NCBI RefSeq assembly: GCF_003584165.1
Contig: NZ_QXFJ01000030.1
Location: 310,001 to 374,000, forward strand
Source: Flagellimonas aequoris
GTDB taxonomy: Bacteria > Bacteroidota > Bacteroidia > Flavobacteriales > Flavobacteriaceae
Reading direction: 5' to 3'
DNA length: 64,000 nucleotides
In this document: piece after piece, positions 46,291-55,882 of the stretch
Layout of the letters: the number at the start of each line of letters is the position of its first letter
Numbering within the stretch: the stretch's first letter is position 1
Notes under the pieces: generated by a model
Seen by the model: only the letters and a program-made list of their open reading frames with translations
The model's database searches: none
Told to the model about the DNA's origin: nothing
Position numbers and translations under genes: made by a program

Positions 46291-46518
46291 TTATAAATCT
46301 CGTTGTTCACTAATGCTTTGTTCTAATCGCAACAGAGTCTGCTTCTGGATGCCTAGCTTAACTCTTTCTTTGGGGAGATTAGACTCGGTAAAATCAAATG
46401 CATTAATTGTCATATAGTTCGAAGAATTCTTGCTTGAAACTTTTTTATCATCGTTATTATTAAAAAGAAGCAGACCTAAAATGAACATATTTAGGAGGAT
46501 TTTTATAACTCTTCGCAT
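46291..46518 (-). CDS. Small exported or membrane-anchored protein, 75 aa
   Basis: A 75-aa protein with an N-terminal basic-hydrophobic segment (MRRVIKILLNMFILGLLLF) and a polar remainder (NNNDDKKVSSKNSSNYMTIN... ending SISEQRDL). There is no lipobox cysteine, so it could be secreted or stay anchored by its signal helix. It starts 6 bp after the stop of the 57-aa lipoprotein and ends just before a terminator. I do not recognise the family. The position between a LytTR regulator and a TPR kinase suggests a signal or accessory role, which is inference only. Confidence 0.62.
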   Translation of the reverse strand: MRRVIKILLNMFILGLLLFNNNDDKKVSSKNSSNYMTINAFDFTESNLPKERVKLGIQKQTLLRLEQSISEQRDL

Positions 46519-46524
46519 GATAGA

Positions 46525-46698
46525 TTAATTACTGCCTTCTCTGCCTTCAGCAACAGTCTCATCTCCATCCGTTGCACTCTGGTCTACTTTTAATTGTTTA
46601 AAAGTTGCTTCGGTGTCCTGCACATCGGTATCGGCTTCACAGGAATAGAATCCAACGGTCAATAATGCCAGGGCCAAAATGCTTACTACTTTTCTCAT
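46525..46698 (-). CDS. Very small lipoprotein, 57 aa
   Basis: A complete 58-codon frame from ATG 46698 to TAA 46525. The first 20 residues are a textbook lipoprotein signal, MRKVVSILALALLTVGFYSC. The mature part is only about 38 residues, acidic, without further cysteines (EADTDVQDTEATFKQLK... ending EGREGSN). It lies 139 bp downstream of the LytTR regulator gene. Its upstream region has a 15-bp direct repeat with a 21-bp period. It is probably cotranscribed with the 75-aa gene. The function is unknown. Confidence 0.68.
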   Translation of the reverse strand: MRKVVSILALALLTVGFYSCEADTDVQDTEATFKQLKVDQSATDGDETVAEGREGSN

Positions 46699-46802
46699 AA
46701 TGTTAGGTTTTAGGGGTGTTAAAATTGGTTTATGAGGCTAAGATATTTAAGCACAATACGGATATTGCCCCAACCCTTATGACTTTAGTGAAATATGGAA
46801 AT

Positions 46803-46838
46803 CTGTTAGAATTTTGCGGTATTCTGCTAGAATTTTGC
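46803..46838 (-). repeat. 15-bp direct repeat, 21-bp period, upstream of the small lipoprotein gene
   Basis: CTGTTAGAATTTTGC (46803-46817) and CTGCTAGAATTTTGC (46824-46838) differ at one base. The spacing of two helical turns is the arrangement used by dimeric LytTR-type regulators, and a LytTR gene ends exactly at this repeat. The site lies about 105-140 bp upstream of the 57-aa gene start. Confidence 0.65.
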
Positions 46839-47572
46839 TAATTGAGTGCCTTTACGGCCGTTTTGGAGAGCATTTCCTTTAAGGTGTCTATTTTGTCCTT
46901 ATAGGTCTTGGAGAAGGGGAGCTCCTCTTCGCGGTCATGGCTCAAGGTGCAAATGGATTTGCCATAATTGATCCGTGAAACATACCTGCTGTTCAAAATA
47001 TAGCTTTGGTGGATTCTGATGAATCCTTCGGGAAGTTTGTCCTCAAACGATTTTAAGGTCTTGAAAGCGCTGATGACATTACCATCCCTCATGTAAAAGT
47101 CCGTGGTATTGTTGTCGGATTTTAGATAAAGAATGTTTTTGGTGTCCAAATACCTATAATCATTATAGGACTTAAGGCAAATGGTGGAGGGAATATCATC
47201 CTTTGGATGTTTCTTCCTAAGACGTAAAATGGTCTTTCTTACGTCAAATTCGTTGTGGGGGAGGATCCAATAATCAAAGAAACCGCTCTTTATGGCATTA
47301 TATGCATATTTTTTGGTAGTGGAGTAACCTATAATAATAGGTAGCGTTTGCATGTATTGGTTCAATTCGGTCACCATTTGAAAATACTCCATCCCATCTT
47401 CCCCTAAATTGACCAGCACAAGGTCCGGCGTGTGCTTTAATATGGAGTCCAATCCTTCCGCGGCACTGGTGGCCACCCCGGTACAGGTCAAATCTTCATA
47501 CTCTTCCAAATAGAGCTGTAACTGTAGCTTGGAAGTAGCGTTCGAGTCAATGATGTTGTAGGTATATTCCAT
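46838..47572 (-). CDS. LytTR-family regulator with degenerate receiver domain
   Basis: A 244-aa protein. Residues about 1-120 have the receiver fold (YNIIDSNATSK, TPDLVLVNLGEDG, LPIIIGYSTTKKY, FDYWILPHNEF). The phospho-acceptor Asp is replaced by Asn55, the second acidic residue by Asn11, and the conserved Lys by Leu104, so classical phosphorylation is unlikely. Residues about 130-235 are a LytTR DNA-binding domain with DTKNILYLKSDNNTTDFYM, FIRIHQSYILNSRYVSRI and a terminal LPFSKTYKDKI. Start at ATG 47572. It lies upstream of two small exported genes and probably controls them or itself. Confidence 0.84.
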   Translation of the reverse strand: MEYTYNIIDSNATSKLQLQLYLEEYEDLTCTGVATSAAEGLDSILKHTPDLVLVNLGEDGMEYFQMVTELNQYMQTLPIIIGYSTTKKYAYNAIKSGFFDYWILPHNEFDVRKTILRLRKKHPKDDIPSTICLKSYNDYRYLDTKNILYLKSDNNTTDFYMRDGNVISAFKTLKSFEDKLPEGFIRIHQSYILNSRYVSRINYGKSICTLSHDREEELPFSKTYKDKIDTLKEMLSKTAVKALN

Positions 47573-48021
47573 GTGCAAAATGCTGATTGCAAGTTACTAA
47601 CGCCCACAAAAATCTCATTGCAGTTTTCCCTTAAAAAAACTATGGGTTTCTCTCTAATTTGATTGATTTTCCTACAGTTTTCCTTAAAATTTCGTTAATG
47701 GATGCGTAATCGTAACGAAATGGTCGGTTTGCAACAAGCTATTTTTGTGTGGTGCTCGGAATGAAGATCTTAACCTTCAAAGCTTTGGAAGTTGGGTCTG
47801 CGGTGCCTGAATTTGTAGATTTTTCGCATAAGGTTTGGTCGGTTTTTAAGTGGGTTGTTATTTAGGTTTCCTACTAGTTTACGATTTGAGACCGTATTTT
47901 CCTAATTTTTGGGACCTTAAAGACGAATCAATAAGATGAAATTCGACGAACTGCATAAAACATTACGAACCAAACTTAAAAATCCGATCAAGTGAGGGGG
48001 TAGTAGGGATTCAGGATATGA
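47573..48021. other. 449-bp intergenic region upstream of the LytTR gene
   Basis: No open frame here is credible in either strand. The left part carries element B (47617-47672). The rest is A/T-rich with several TTTTCC-type runs and no hairpin with a T-tail that I can support. The thioesterase gene at the right edge ends here, so this region is mainly the regulatory region of the LytTR gene. Confidence 0.5.
47617..47672 (-). promoter_or_regulatory. Element B, counterpart of the 43320 element
   Basis: It aligns with 43320-43372 (shared ATTGCAG, CCTTAAAAA-like, CTATGGGTTT and GATTTT blocks) and lies 45 bp upstream of the LytTR start. Just outside it, at about 47675-47692, there is a further partial copy, ACAGTTTTCCTTAAAATT, so this region may hold more than one binding site. 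Confidence 0.5.
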
Positions 48022-48411
48022 TTATGCAAACAAGGCCTGAACACGTTCCGGAACCCGTTTTGGTCTAAAGGTGGTGGCATCCAAAAGGCACCATTCGGTA
48101 ATGCCCTTCACCAAGAGTTCATTGGTGTCTTTCTTCTTGATTTCCACAATCCTGGTAGAGATGGGGCCTTTGTTGCCCTCTATGTAGGTGTTTACCTGAA
48201 TGGTGTCGCCCAACAGGGCAGATTTGTGGTATGAGATGTTATGGTTCCGAACCACCCAGATCATTTCTTTTCTCATGTCCTCCGTGGTCTCTTTTTCCCA
48301 ATGTTTTTTGGAGATGGCCTGGATCCATTCCACATATCGGATGTTGTTCACATGGTTCAGGTCGTCAAGGTCATCCTGCACTACTTCAAAAACTTCGGAA
48401 AAGGCCTTCAT
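48022..48411 (-). CDS. Acyl-CoA thioesterase (4HBT/hot-dog fold)
   Basis: A 129-aa hot-dog-fold protein with the 4-hydroxybenzoyl-CoA thioesterase motif DDLNHVNNIRYVEWIQ (the Asp in the H-V-N-N context is normally catalytic) and the usual VRNHNISYHKSALLGDTI strand. It probably hydrolyses acyl-CoA; the chain length is unknown. Start at ATG 48411, where its A is shared with the TGA of the cyclotransferase gene (TGATG), so translation is coupled. Confidence 0.83.
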   Translation of the reverse strand: MKAFSEVFEVVQDDLDDLNHVNNIRYVEWIQAISKKHWEKETTEDMRKEMIWVVRNHNISYHKSALLGDTIQVNTYIEGNKGPISTRIVEIKKKDTNELLVKGITEWCLLDATTFRPKRVPERVQALFA

Positions 48412-49454
48412 CAATTCTTTTTAAGGATATGGACCTCAAAAAGCTTGTCCCAGTTTTTGCCGGTTACAAAGAAAGTCTCTCTTTCCGGGTGATAGGCTAC
48501 CCCGTTCAGAACAGAATTGGTGTCATCCCATTCAGCACCCTTCTTCACCTGACTTTTTAAACCTCCAAAATTGATGACCCCCTCAATGGCGCCGGAAGTG
48601 GCATCGATGATCATCATACTTTCTTTTTGATACACGTTGGCGTAGATTTTTCCATCCACATATTCCAGCTCGTTGGCCATATTGAAGATGGACTTGTTGG
48701 TTACGGTCTCCACATGCCCTGTTTCTTCCAAGGTCTCTGGGTCAAGGAACCAGATTTTTTCGGTACCATCACTTTTGAATATTTTTTTGCCATCGTTGCA
48801 AAGGCCCCAGCCTTCCCTGCTTTTACCATAGGTAAAGCTTTTGATTTTTTCAAGGTTGGTGGCGTCGTACACAAAGCCCATTCCACTTTGCCAGGTAAGT
48901 TGATACAGTTTATTGTTCATCAAGGTGATGCCCTCGCCGAACATGGAGTTGTCCAGATCTATTTTTTGTAGCACCTCACCTGTTTCAAAATTCACCTTTC
49001 TTACTGTTGATGCTCCCTTTTTGCCAGTGCTTTCATAGAGCATGCCATCATGAAACTCCAAGCCCTGGGTATAGGCCTTGGTGTCGTGCGGATAGGTATT
49101 GATGATTTCATAGGTGTACACTTCTGGGGCGGAAGCGGCCAAAAGCCTCAAATCTTCTTCAACTTCCACAGATTGATCATCCAAATCAAATTTGGCGATC
49201 AATTTTTTATTTCCCAGGGTGGGAAGATTCAAAGTGATTTTTCCATTTTCAACAGGTAGCTCCTGTCCATCCATATAATAATGAAGGTTGGAAATTTCGA
49301 GTCCTTTCTTGTTTTTTAAGGCGACGCCAACCTGTTCATTTTGATGTAGGGTCTTGTTTTCCAATTGAATGGAAAAGAGTTTGGAAGGGTCCGAATTGCC
49401 TCCGCAGGCCAAAAAGAAGAGTAGTACCCCCGTTAAAGAAAAAAGTTTCACCAT
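48411..49454 (-). CDS. Glutaminyl-peptide cyclotransferase (plant/bacterial type) lipoprotein
   Basis: A protein of about 347 aa with a lipoprotein signal (MVKLFSLTGVLLFFLAC). The C-terminal 250 residues match the beta-propeller glutamine cyclotransferase family: NTYPHDTKAYTQGLEF, GKKGASTVRKVNFETGEVLQ, GEGITLMNNKLYQLTWQ, NELEYVDGKIYANVY and LNGVAYHPERETFFVTGKNW. It forms N-terminal pyroglutamate on exported proteins. A start seven codons earlier (49475) is possible. The open frame continues upstream across the 4.5S RNA promoter, which is not credible as coding. Confidence 0.87.
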   Translation of the reverse strand: MVKLFSLTGVLLFFLACGGNSDPSKLFSIQLENKTLHQNEQVGVALKNKKGLEISNLHYYMDGQELPVENGKITLNLPTLGNKKLIAKFDLDDQSVEVEEDLRLLAASAPEVYTYEIINTYPHDTKAYTQGLEFHDGMLYESTGKKGASTVRKVNFETGEVLQKIDLDNSMFGEGITLMNNKLYQLTWQSGMGFVYDATNLEKIKSFTYGKSREGWGLCNDGKKIFKSDGTEKIWFLDPETLEETGHVETVTNKSIFNMANELEYVDGKIYANVYQKESMMIIDATSGAIEGVINFGGLKSQVKKGAEWDDTNSVLNGVAYHPERETFFVTGKNWDKLFEVHILKKN

Positions 49455-49517
49455 AATGTTCCGTTCATGTTTCATGCGATCTATTCCTAGAACTTCGAAA
49501 TTAAGAATGAATTGGGA

Positions 49518-49547
49518 TTGCGACAAATTTAAAAGGTCGTATATTTG
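49518..49547 (+). promoter_or_regulatory. 4.5S RNA promoter
   Basis: TTG (49518-49520), exactly 19 bases, then TATATTTG (49540-49547), a full match to the Bacteroidota consensus. The RNA should start at about 49551. Confidence 0.78.
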
Positions 49548-49550
49548 CAC

Positions 49551-49653
49551 TCGGCAAGTCCTACACGACCAGCTCCTGTAGAATCCCCCAGGGTGGGAAC
49601 GCAGCAAGGGTATACGGTCGTAGCGGTGCGATGTAGGTAGCTTGCCGTTTTTT
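49551..49653 (+). ncRNA. ffs: Signal recognition particle RNA (4.5S, small bacterial form)
   Basis: About 100 nt with the conserved apical loop of bacterial SRP RNA, read as CAGGGTGGGAACGCAGCAAGG (49590-49609), given here as its two parts CAGGGTGGGAA and CGCAGCAAGG. The closing helix pairs CGGCAAG (49552-49558) with CTTGCCG (49641-49647), and a T6 run follows, so the terminal stem also works as a terminator. It binds Ffh to target membrane proteins to the Sec translocon. Transcribed divergently from the cyclotransferase gene and in line with the SDR gene, which starts 22 bp later. Confidence 0.93.
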
Positions 49654-49674
49654 GTTTCCAGAATTTAAGCAATC

Positions 49675-50484
49675 ATGGAAAATAAAGTTGTACTGATCAC
49701 AGGAGGTTCATCCGGCATCGGAAAATCCATCGGAACCTTTTTATCAGCCAAGGGATGCAAAGTATACGGTACTGCACGTAATCCCCAAAACTACCCCGAT
49801 TTTGACGCCTTTGAGTTGGTCCAATTGGACGTAAAGGATACTGATAGTGTCCAAAACGCCGTGAAGCAGGTCATCTCCAAAGAAGGTCGTTTGGACGTAT
49901 TGATCAATAACGCTGGAGTAGGTATCACGGGGCCTATCGAGGAAACCCCACATGAAGAGATCTTGAATGTTTTTGATACCAATTTCCACGGTCCCGTACA
50001 CATGATGAAGGCTGTATTACCACAAATGCGCAAGCAGGGTGGGGGTACTATCATCAATATCACATCAATTGCCGGATATATGGGCTTGCCCTATCGTGGA
50101 TTTTACTCGGCCACCAAAGGTGCTTTGGGTCTGATTACCGAGGCCTTACGCATGGAAGTCAAAGATTTTGGAGTGACGGTCACCAATATAGCACCGGGGG
50201 ATTTCGCCACCAATATTGCCGCTGGAAGATATCATGCGCCTGTTCTGGATGGCTCGGCCTATGAAGATAAATATGCTCAGACCCTGAACGCCATAGATGC
50301 CGATGTGGACAGTGCCGGGGACCCAATTCAGGTGGCAAAAGCGGTGTATAAGATCATCCAGCAGGATAAGCCCAAAGTACACAACCCCGTTGGAGCATTT
50401 ATGCAAAAGTTCTCCTTGAAACTCAAGAGCATATTGCCCGATAAAGTCTACGAAAAGCTATTGATCAACCATTATAAATTGTAG
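49675..50484 (+). CDS. Short-chain dehydrogenase/reductase
   Basis: A 269-aa classical SDR. The cofactor motif is [18 protein letters not shown] follows at about residue 80, and the catalytic Ser-Tyr-Lys triad lies in [23 protein letters not shown] (Ser near 126, YSATK). The C-terminal quarter is longer than in the minimal family. The substrate is not readable. Its start follows the SRP RNA terminator closely, so it may depend on read-through or on an unseen promoter. Confidence 0.86.
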   Translation: MENKVVLITGGSSGIGKSIGTFLSAKGCKVYGTARNPQNYPDFDAFELVQLDVKDTDSVQNAVKQVISKEGRLDVLINNAGVGITGPIEETPHEEILNVFDTNFHGPVHMMKAVLPQMRKQGGGTIINITSIAGYMGLPYRGFYSATKGALGLITEALRMEVKDFGVTVTNIAPGDFATNIAAGRYHAPVLDGSAYEDKYAQTLNAIDADVDSAGDPIQVAKAVYKIIQQDKPKVHNPVGAFMQKFSLKLKSILPDKVYEKLLINHYKL

Positions 50485-50522
50485 CTTTATACTTCTTTAA
50501 TACAAATCATAAACAGTTACTG

Positions 50523-51179
50523 ATGAAATTTTTTATTGATACCGCAAATCTTGACCAGATTAAGGAAGCCCAGGCATTGGGTGTGCTTGATGGGGTAACC
50601 ACCAATCCATCCCTAATGGCCAAGGAAGGCATTACAGGAAAAGACAATATTCTAAAACACTACGTGCACATCTGCAACATTGTGGAAGGCGATGTTTCTG
50701 CTGAAGTGGTCGCCACCGATTTGGAGGGGATGATCAGGGAAGGGGAGGAGCTTGCCGACCTTCACGAGCAGATCGTGGTGAAAATACCGATGATCAAGGA
50801 TGGGGTAAAGGCCCTGAAATATTTCTCGGACAAGGGAATCCGTACCAATTGTACGTTGGTGTTCTCCCCAGGGCAGGCCTTATTGGCCGCCAAGGCGGGA
50901 GCTACCTACGTTTCCCCGTTTTTGGGAAGGTTGGATGATATTTCCACCGATGGACTTAACCTGATTTCCGAGATTCGCTTGATCTATGACAACTACGATT
51001 TTGAAACGCAGATATTGGCCGCATCCATTCGCCATACCATGCACGTGATCGATTGTGCCAAGATAGGGGCAGACGTCATGACAGGTCCATTGTCCTCCAT
51101 CGAAGGCCTATTGAAACACCCGCTTACCGATATTGGGTTGGCCAAGTTTTTGGAAGATTATAAAAAAGGAAATCCCTAA
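50523..51179 (+). CDS. fsa: Fructose-6-phosphate aldolase/transaldolase (TalC/FSA type)
   Basis: A 218-aa small transaldolase of the FSA/TalC type. The N-terminus is [20 protein letters not shown], with [13 protein letters not shown] following, the Schiff-base lysine in [10 protein letters not shown] (Lys87) and [19 protein letters not shown]. Members either cleave fructose 6-phosphate or transfer dihydroxyacetone in the pentose phosphate pathway; sequence alone does not fully separate the two. A terminator follows. Confidence 0.9.
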   Translation: MKFFIDTANLDQIKEAQALGVLDGVTTNPSLMAKEGITGKDNILKHYVHICNIVEGDVSAEVVATDLEGMIREGEELADLHEQIVVKIPMIKDGVKALKYFSDKGIRTNCTLVFSPGQALLAAKAGATYVSPFLGRLDDISTDGLNLISEIRLIYDNYDFETQILAASIRHTMHVIDCAKIGADVMTGPLSSIEGLLKHPLTDIGLAKFLEDYKKGNP

Positions 51180-51204
51180 AAGAAACTTAAGATACATTGA
51201 AATA

Positions 51205-51233
51205 GCCCTGGATGAAAATTCAGGGTTTTTTAT
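51205..51233 (+). terminator. Terminator after the transaldolase-family gene
   Basis: CCCTG (51206-51210) pairs with CAGGG (51221-51225), with partial pairing inside, followed by TTTTTTATTT. Confidence 0.7.
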
Positions 51234-52619
51234 TTATAAGGATTTAAAGAGGTCGGCAAAACCATCTATGACTACGGTATCCTTGGCAATCACACATTTG
51301 TTGAGACCGTCAATGATCATGGCCATTTGGATTTCCTTGAAGTTTTCCCCATAAAATTGTTTGTTCTTGTCCAAGTGGTACTCATCCATCAGCATTTTCC
51401 ATTGGGGGTAACTGGTCCTTAGGTTGATACCCACAAAATTGTAACGGGGATATTTTTTTTCCAGTTCGGTAATGTGCTGGTTCACATTTCTAAAATGTTT
51501 CTTTTGGGAAGCGGTCCAAAAATAAAATACCGTATTCTTTTTGCTATTGGCCAACTCTTTGAGGGAAATTTCGTTGTTGTCCGCATCTTTCAGTGCCAAA
51601 TTAGGAAGCGTAGTGTTAGGCTGAAGGTTTTTGATGCTTTTGTAGAGTAAGTCGATTTCTTCCTTATGTTCCTCGTTGGAGGAAAGTGATCTGAATTTAT
51701 CGATGAACAAACGACATTCCTCGCTGGGGTTGTGTTCCTTCAATAGATAGTCAATGGCAATGTTACGAAATAGAATATCCCTGAGGTTTTGCTGTTTCAC
51801 GATGCTGTCCACAAGCGTCAGCTTATGTTTGTTCAGGTGCAAACGATCGCTGACGGGCTGCCCTTCGTCGGCACAGTTTTCCAAACAGGTCATATAGGCC
51901 AAATTCCCAAAGTGCCACTTCATATAATCAAAGTAGGGCTTGAAATAGGTAAAGTCCTTATTGTCTAGATTTATGGTCTTTCTGAAATCATAAAAAGAAG
52001 CAGGTAGATCATGAAAGGCCACTTCCCCGGTCTTTTTCTTATGATAAAATGGATATTTTTCCTTAGTGATATAGATACTGTAATCTATGGATGCCTTGGC
52101 CATATCCAATACGCGGTCAGACAATTGGTTGTCAGTGGCAAATTGGTGTAAATGTTCCAATTTAATGTCCCGTAAGGAATCCATTTTATCACTGAATTCA
52201 TTGGGGTCCAAAGGATAGAAATCCTGAATCAGGGGTTCGTCCTTTTCGTTGCTCAGGAACATCTCGATCAAAAAGTTGTTGATTTCACTCCCTTTGCCGG
52301 AATACACCAAGGATTCGTCGAACTCTACCGTATTCAAACGGGCCAACAGACTATCGCCCTGTTGAAGGTACACGTATTGAAGTTCCGGTGTGTGGTCAAA
52401 ATGGTACAGGCCTTCGTCAATACCGTCAAGATGGAATGCAAAGCGGTTATTATCATCCAGCTTCACGGAGTCCACATAAGTGTCGTTGTGGTAAAGTACC
52501 ACATAGTCACTAGTAGGATTTACGATTTCACCCCCAAAAAATACAGTGGATTGTTGTTCTGTTTTGTCGGAACAAGAGAAAATGAATAGTAAGGTGAGGC
52601 CGAGTAAAAATTTTACCAT
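51234..52619 (-). CDS. Thioredoxin-like lipoprotein without CxxC
   Basis: A 461-aa lipoprotein (signal MVKFLLGLTLLFIFSC). It has a N-terminal beta-rich domain like those before TlpA-type domains in Bacteroidota (GGEIVNPTSDYVVLYHNDTYVDSVKLDDN), a helical middle and a C-terminal thioredoxin-like domain. In the latter the usual FWATWCxxC segment reads FYFWTASQKKHF, so both redox cysteines are gone. It cannot be a standard thiol oxidoreductase and is more likely a binding or structural protein. Start at ATG 52619; 52637 is also possible. It converges on the fsa terminator. Confidence 0.78.
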   Translation of the reverse strand: MVKFLLGLTLLFIFSCSDKTEQQSTVFFGGEIVNPTSDYVVLYHNDTYVDSVKLDDNNRFAFHLDGIDEGLYHFDHTPELQYVYLQQGDSLLARLNTVEFDESLVYSGKGSEINNFLIEMFLSNEKDEPLIQDFYPLDPNEFSDKMDSLRDIKLEHLHQFATDNQLSDRVLDMAKASIDYSIYITKEKYPFYHKKKTGEVAFHDLPASFYDFRKTINLDNKDFTYFKPYFDYMKWHFGNLAYMTCLENCADEGQPVSDRLHLNKHKLTLVDSIVKQQNLRDILFRNIAIDYLLKEHNPSEECRLFIDKFRSLSSNEEHKEEIDLLYKSIKNLQPNTTLPNLALKDADNNEISLKELANSKKNTVFYFWTASQKKHFRNVNQHITELEKKYPRYNFVGINLRTSYPQWKMLMDEYHLDKNKQFYGENFKEIQMAMIIDGLNKCVIAKDTVVIDGFADLFKSL

Positions 52620-52645
52620 ATGCAGGGAACCTTCCATTAGGCTAC

Positions 52646-52653
52646 CAAAAATA
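52646..52653 (-). promoter_or_regulatory. Promoter box upstream of the thioredoxin-like lipoprotein
   Basis: TATTTTTG on the minus strand is a perfect -7 box, 26 bases from the ATG at 52619. No clear TTG is seen at the proper distance upstream. Confidence 0.45.
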
Positions 52654-52748
52654 GCAATACGGGTGGGTCGACGCTGTTAAGGGGTCGTTAAATGTTGTTA
52701 ATGTGTTCATTTAAGCCGTTCAATTAACTTGGTTTATGTTAGAAATAA

Positions 52749-55192
<2,444 letters not shown>

Positions 55193-55351
55193 ATGTCATA
55201 AAATTCAATATGTTAAGATTTTGTTAAATGAAATCCCGTACCGAAAAACTGCCACGTAATTCGTTAAAATGATGTAACTTATCGACGTTTTTGGTATTTA
55301 ATCGTATAACCATACTTTAAAAAAGGAAAGTCCCAAATCGTCAGAACACTA

Positions 55352-55882
55352 ATGAAAGCCCCCATAACCAAAATCCTACTCGGCATCTGTATGGTCTTTA
55401 CCATCTCCACTTTTGCCCAAAACACATCCAAATCCCTAGATTTTAATTCCGAAGAAGCCAGCAATCACAAGATTCTTTTGGCGGCCGTTAAGGCCACACA
55501 ATTGGAAGATTTGCTCGATAAATCTGGACCGTTCACCATTTTTGCTCCTTCCGATGCCGCTTTTGAAAGATTTTCAAGCGAAAAGATAGCCCAACTCATC
55601 AACGCCAAGGACAAAAGTGAACTGAAATCCTTGCTTACCTATCACATCGTGGCAGGGCAATTGACGGCAAGCCGCATTTTAAGGGCTATGTGTAGGGGTA
55701 ATGGCAAAGCGAGCTTTACCACGGTCCAGGGTAAAAAATTAATGGCCCACATGGATGGTTACGATATTGTCCTCACGGATCCCATGGGCAATACGGCACG
55801 CATTACAGCTGCCGACCTTAATTTGAACAAGGACGATGTGGTTCACGAAATTGACAGTGTGATCCTACCTACCCAAATGTAA
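55352..55882 (+). CDS. Fasciclin-domain exported protein
   Basis: A 176-aa protein with a signal peptide (MKAPITKILLGICMVFTISTFAQ) and one FAS1 domain with its two conserved boxes: GPFTIFAPSDAAFERF near residue 70 and the later YHIVAGQLTASRI with NDVVHEIDSVILP-like end (DDVVHEIDSVILPT). FAS1 proteins mediate adhesion or matrix contacts outside the cell. Its TAA lies directly next to the pheT stop, with no bases between the convergent genes. Confidence 0.88.
   Translation: MKAPITKILLGICMVFTISTFAQNTSKSLDFNSEEASNHKILLAAVKATQLEDLLDKSGPFTIFAPSDAAFERFSSEKIAQLINAKDKSELKSLLTYHIVAGQLTASRILRAMCRGNGKASFTTVQGKKLMAHMDGYDIVLTDPMGNTARITAADLNLNKDDVVHEIDSVILPTQM

Noticed and set aside
49455..49607. N-terminal extension of the cyclotransferase frame
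   Set aside because: It runs through the 4.5S RNA promoter and into the RNA gene; the lipoprotein signal begins at 49454 or 49475.
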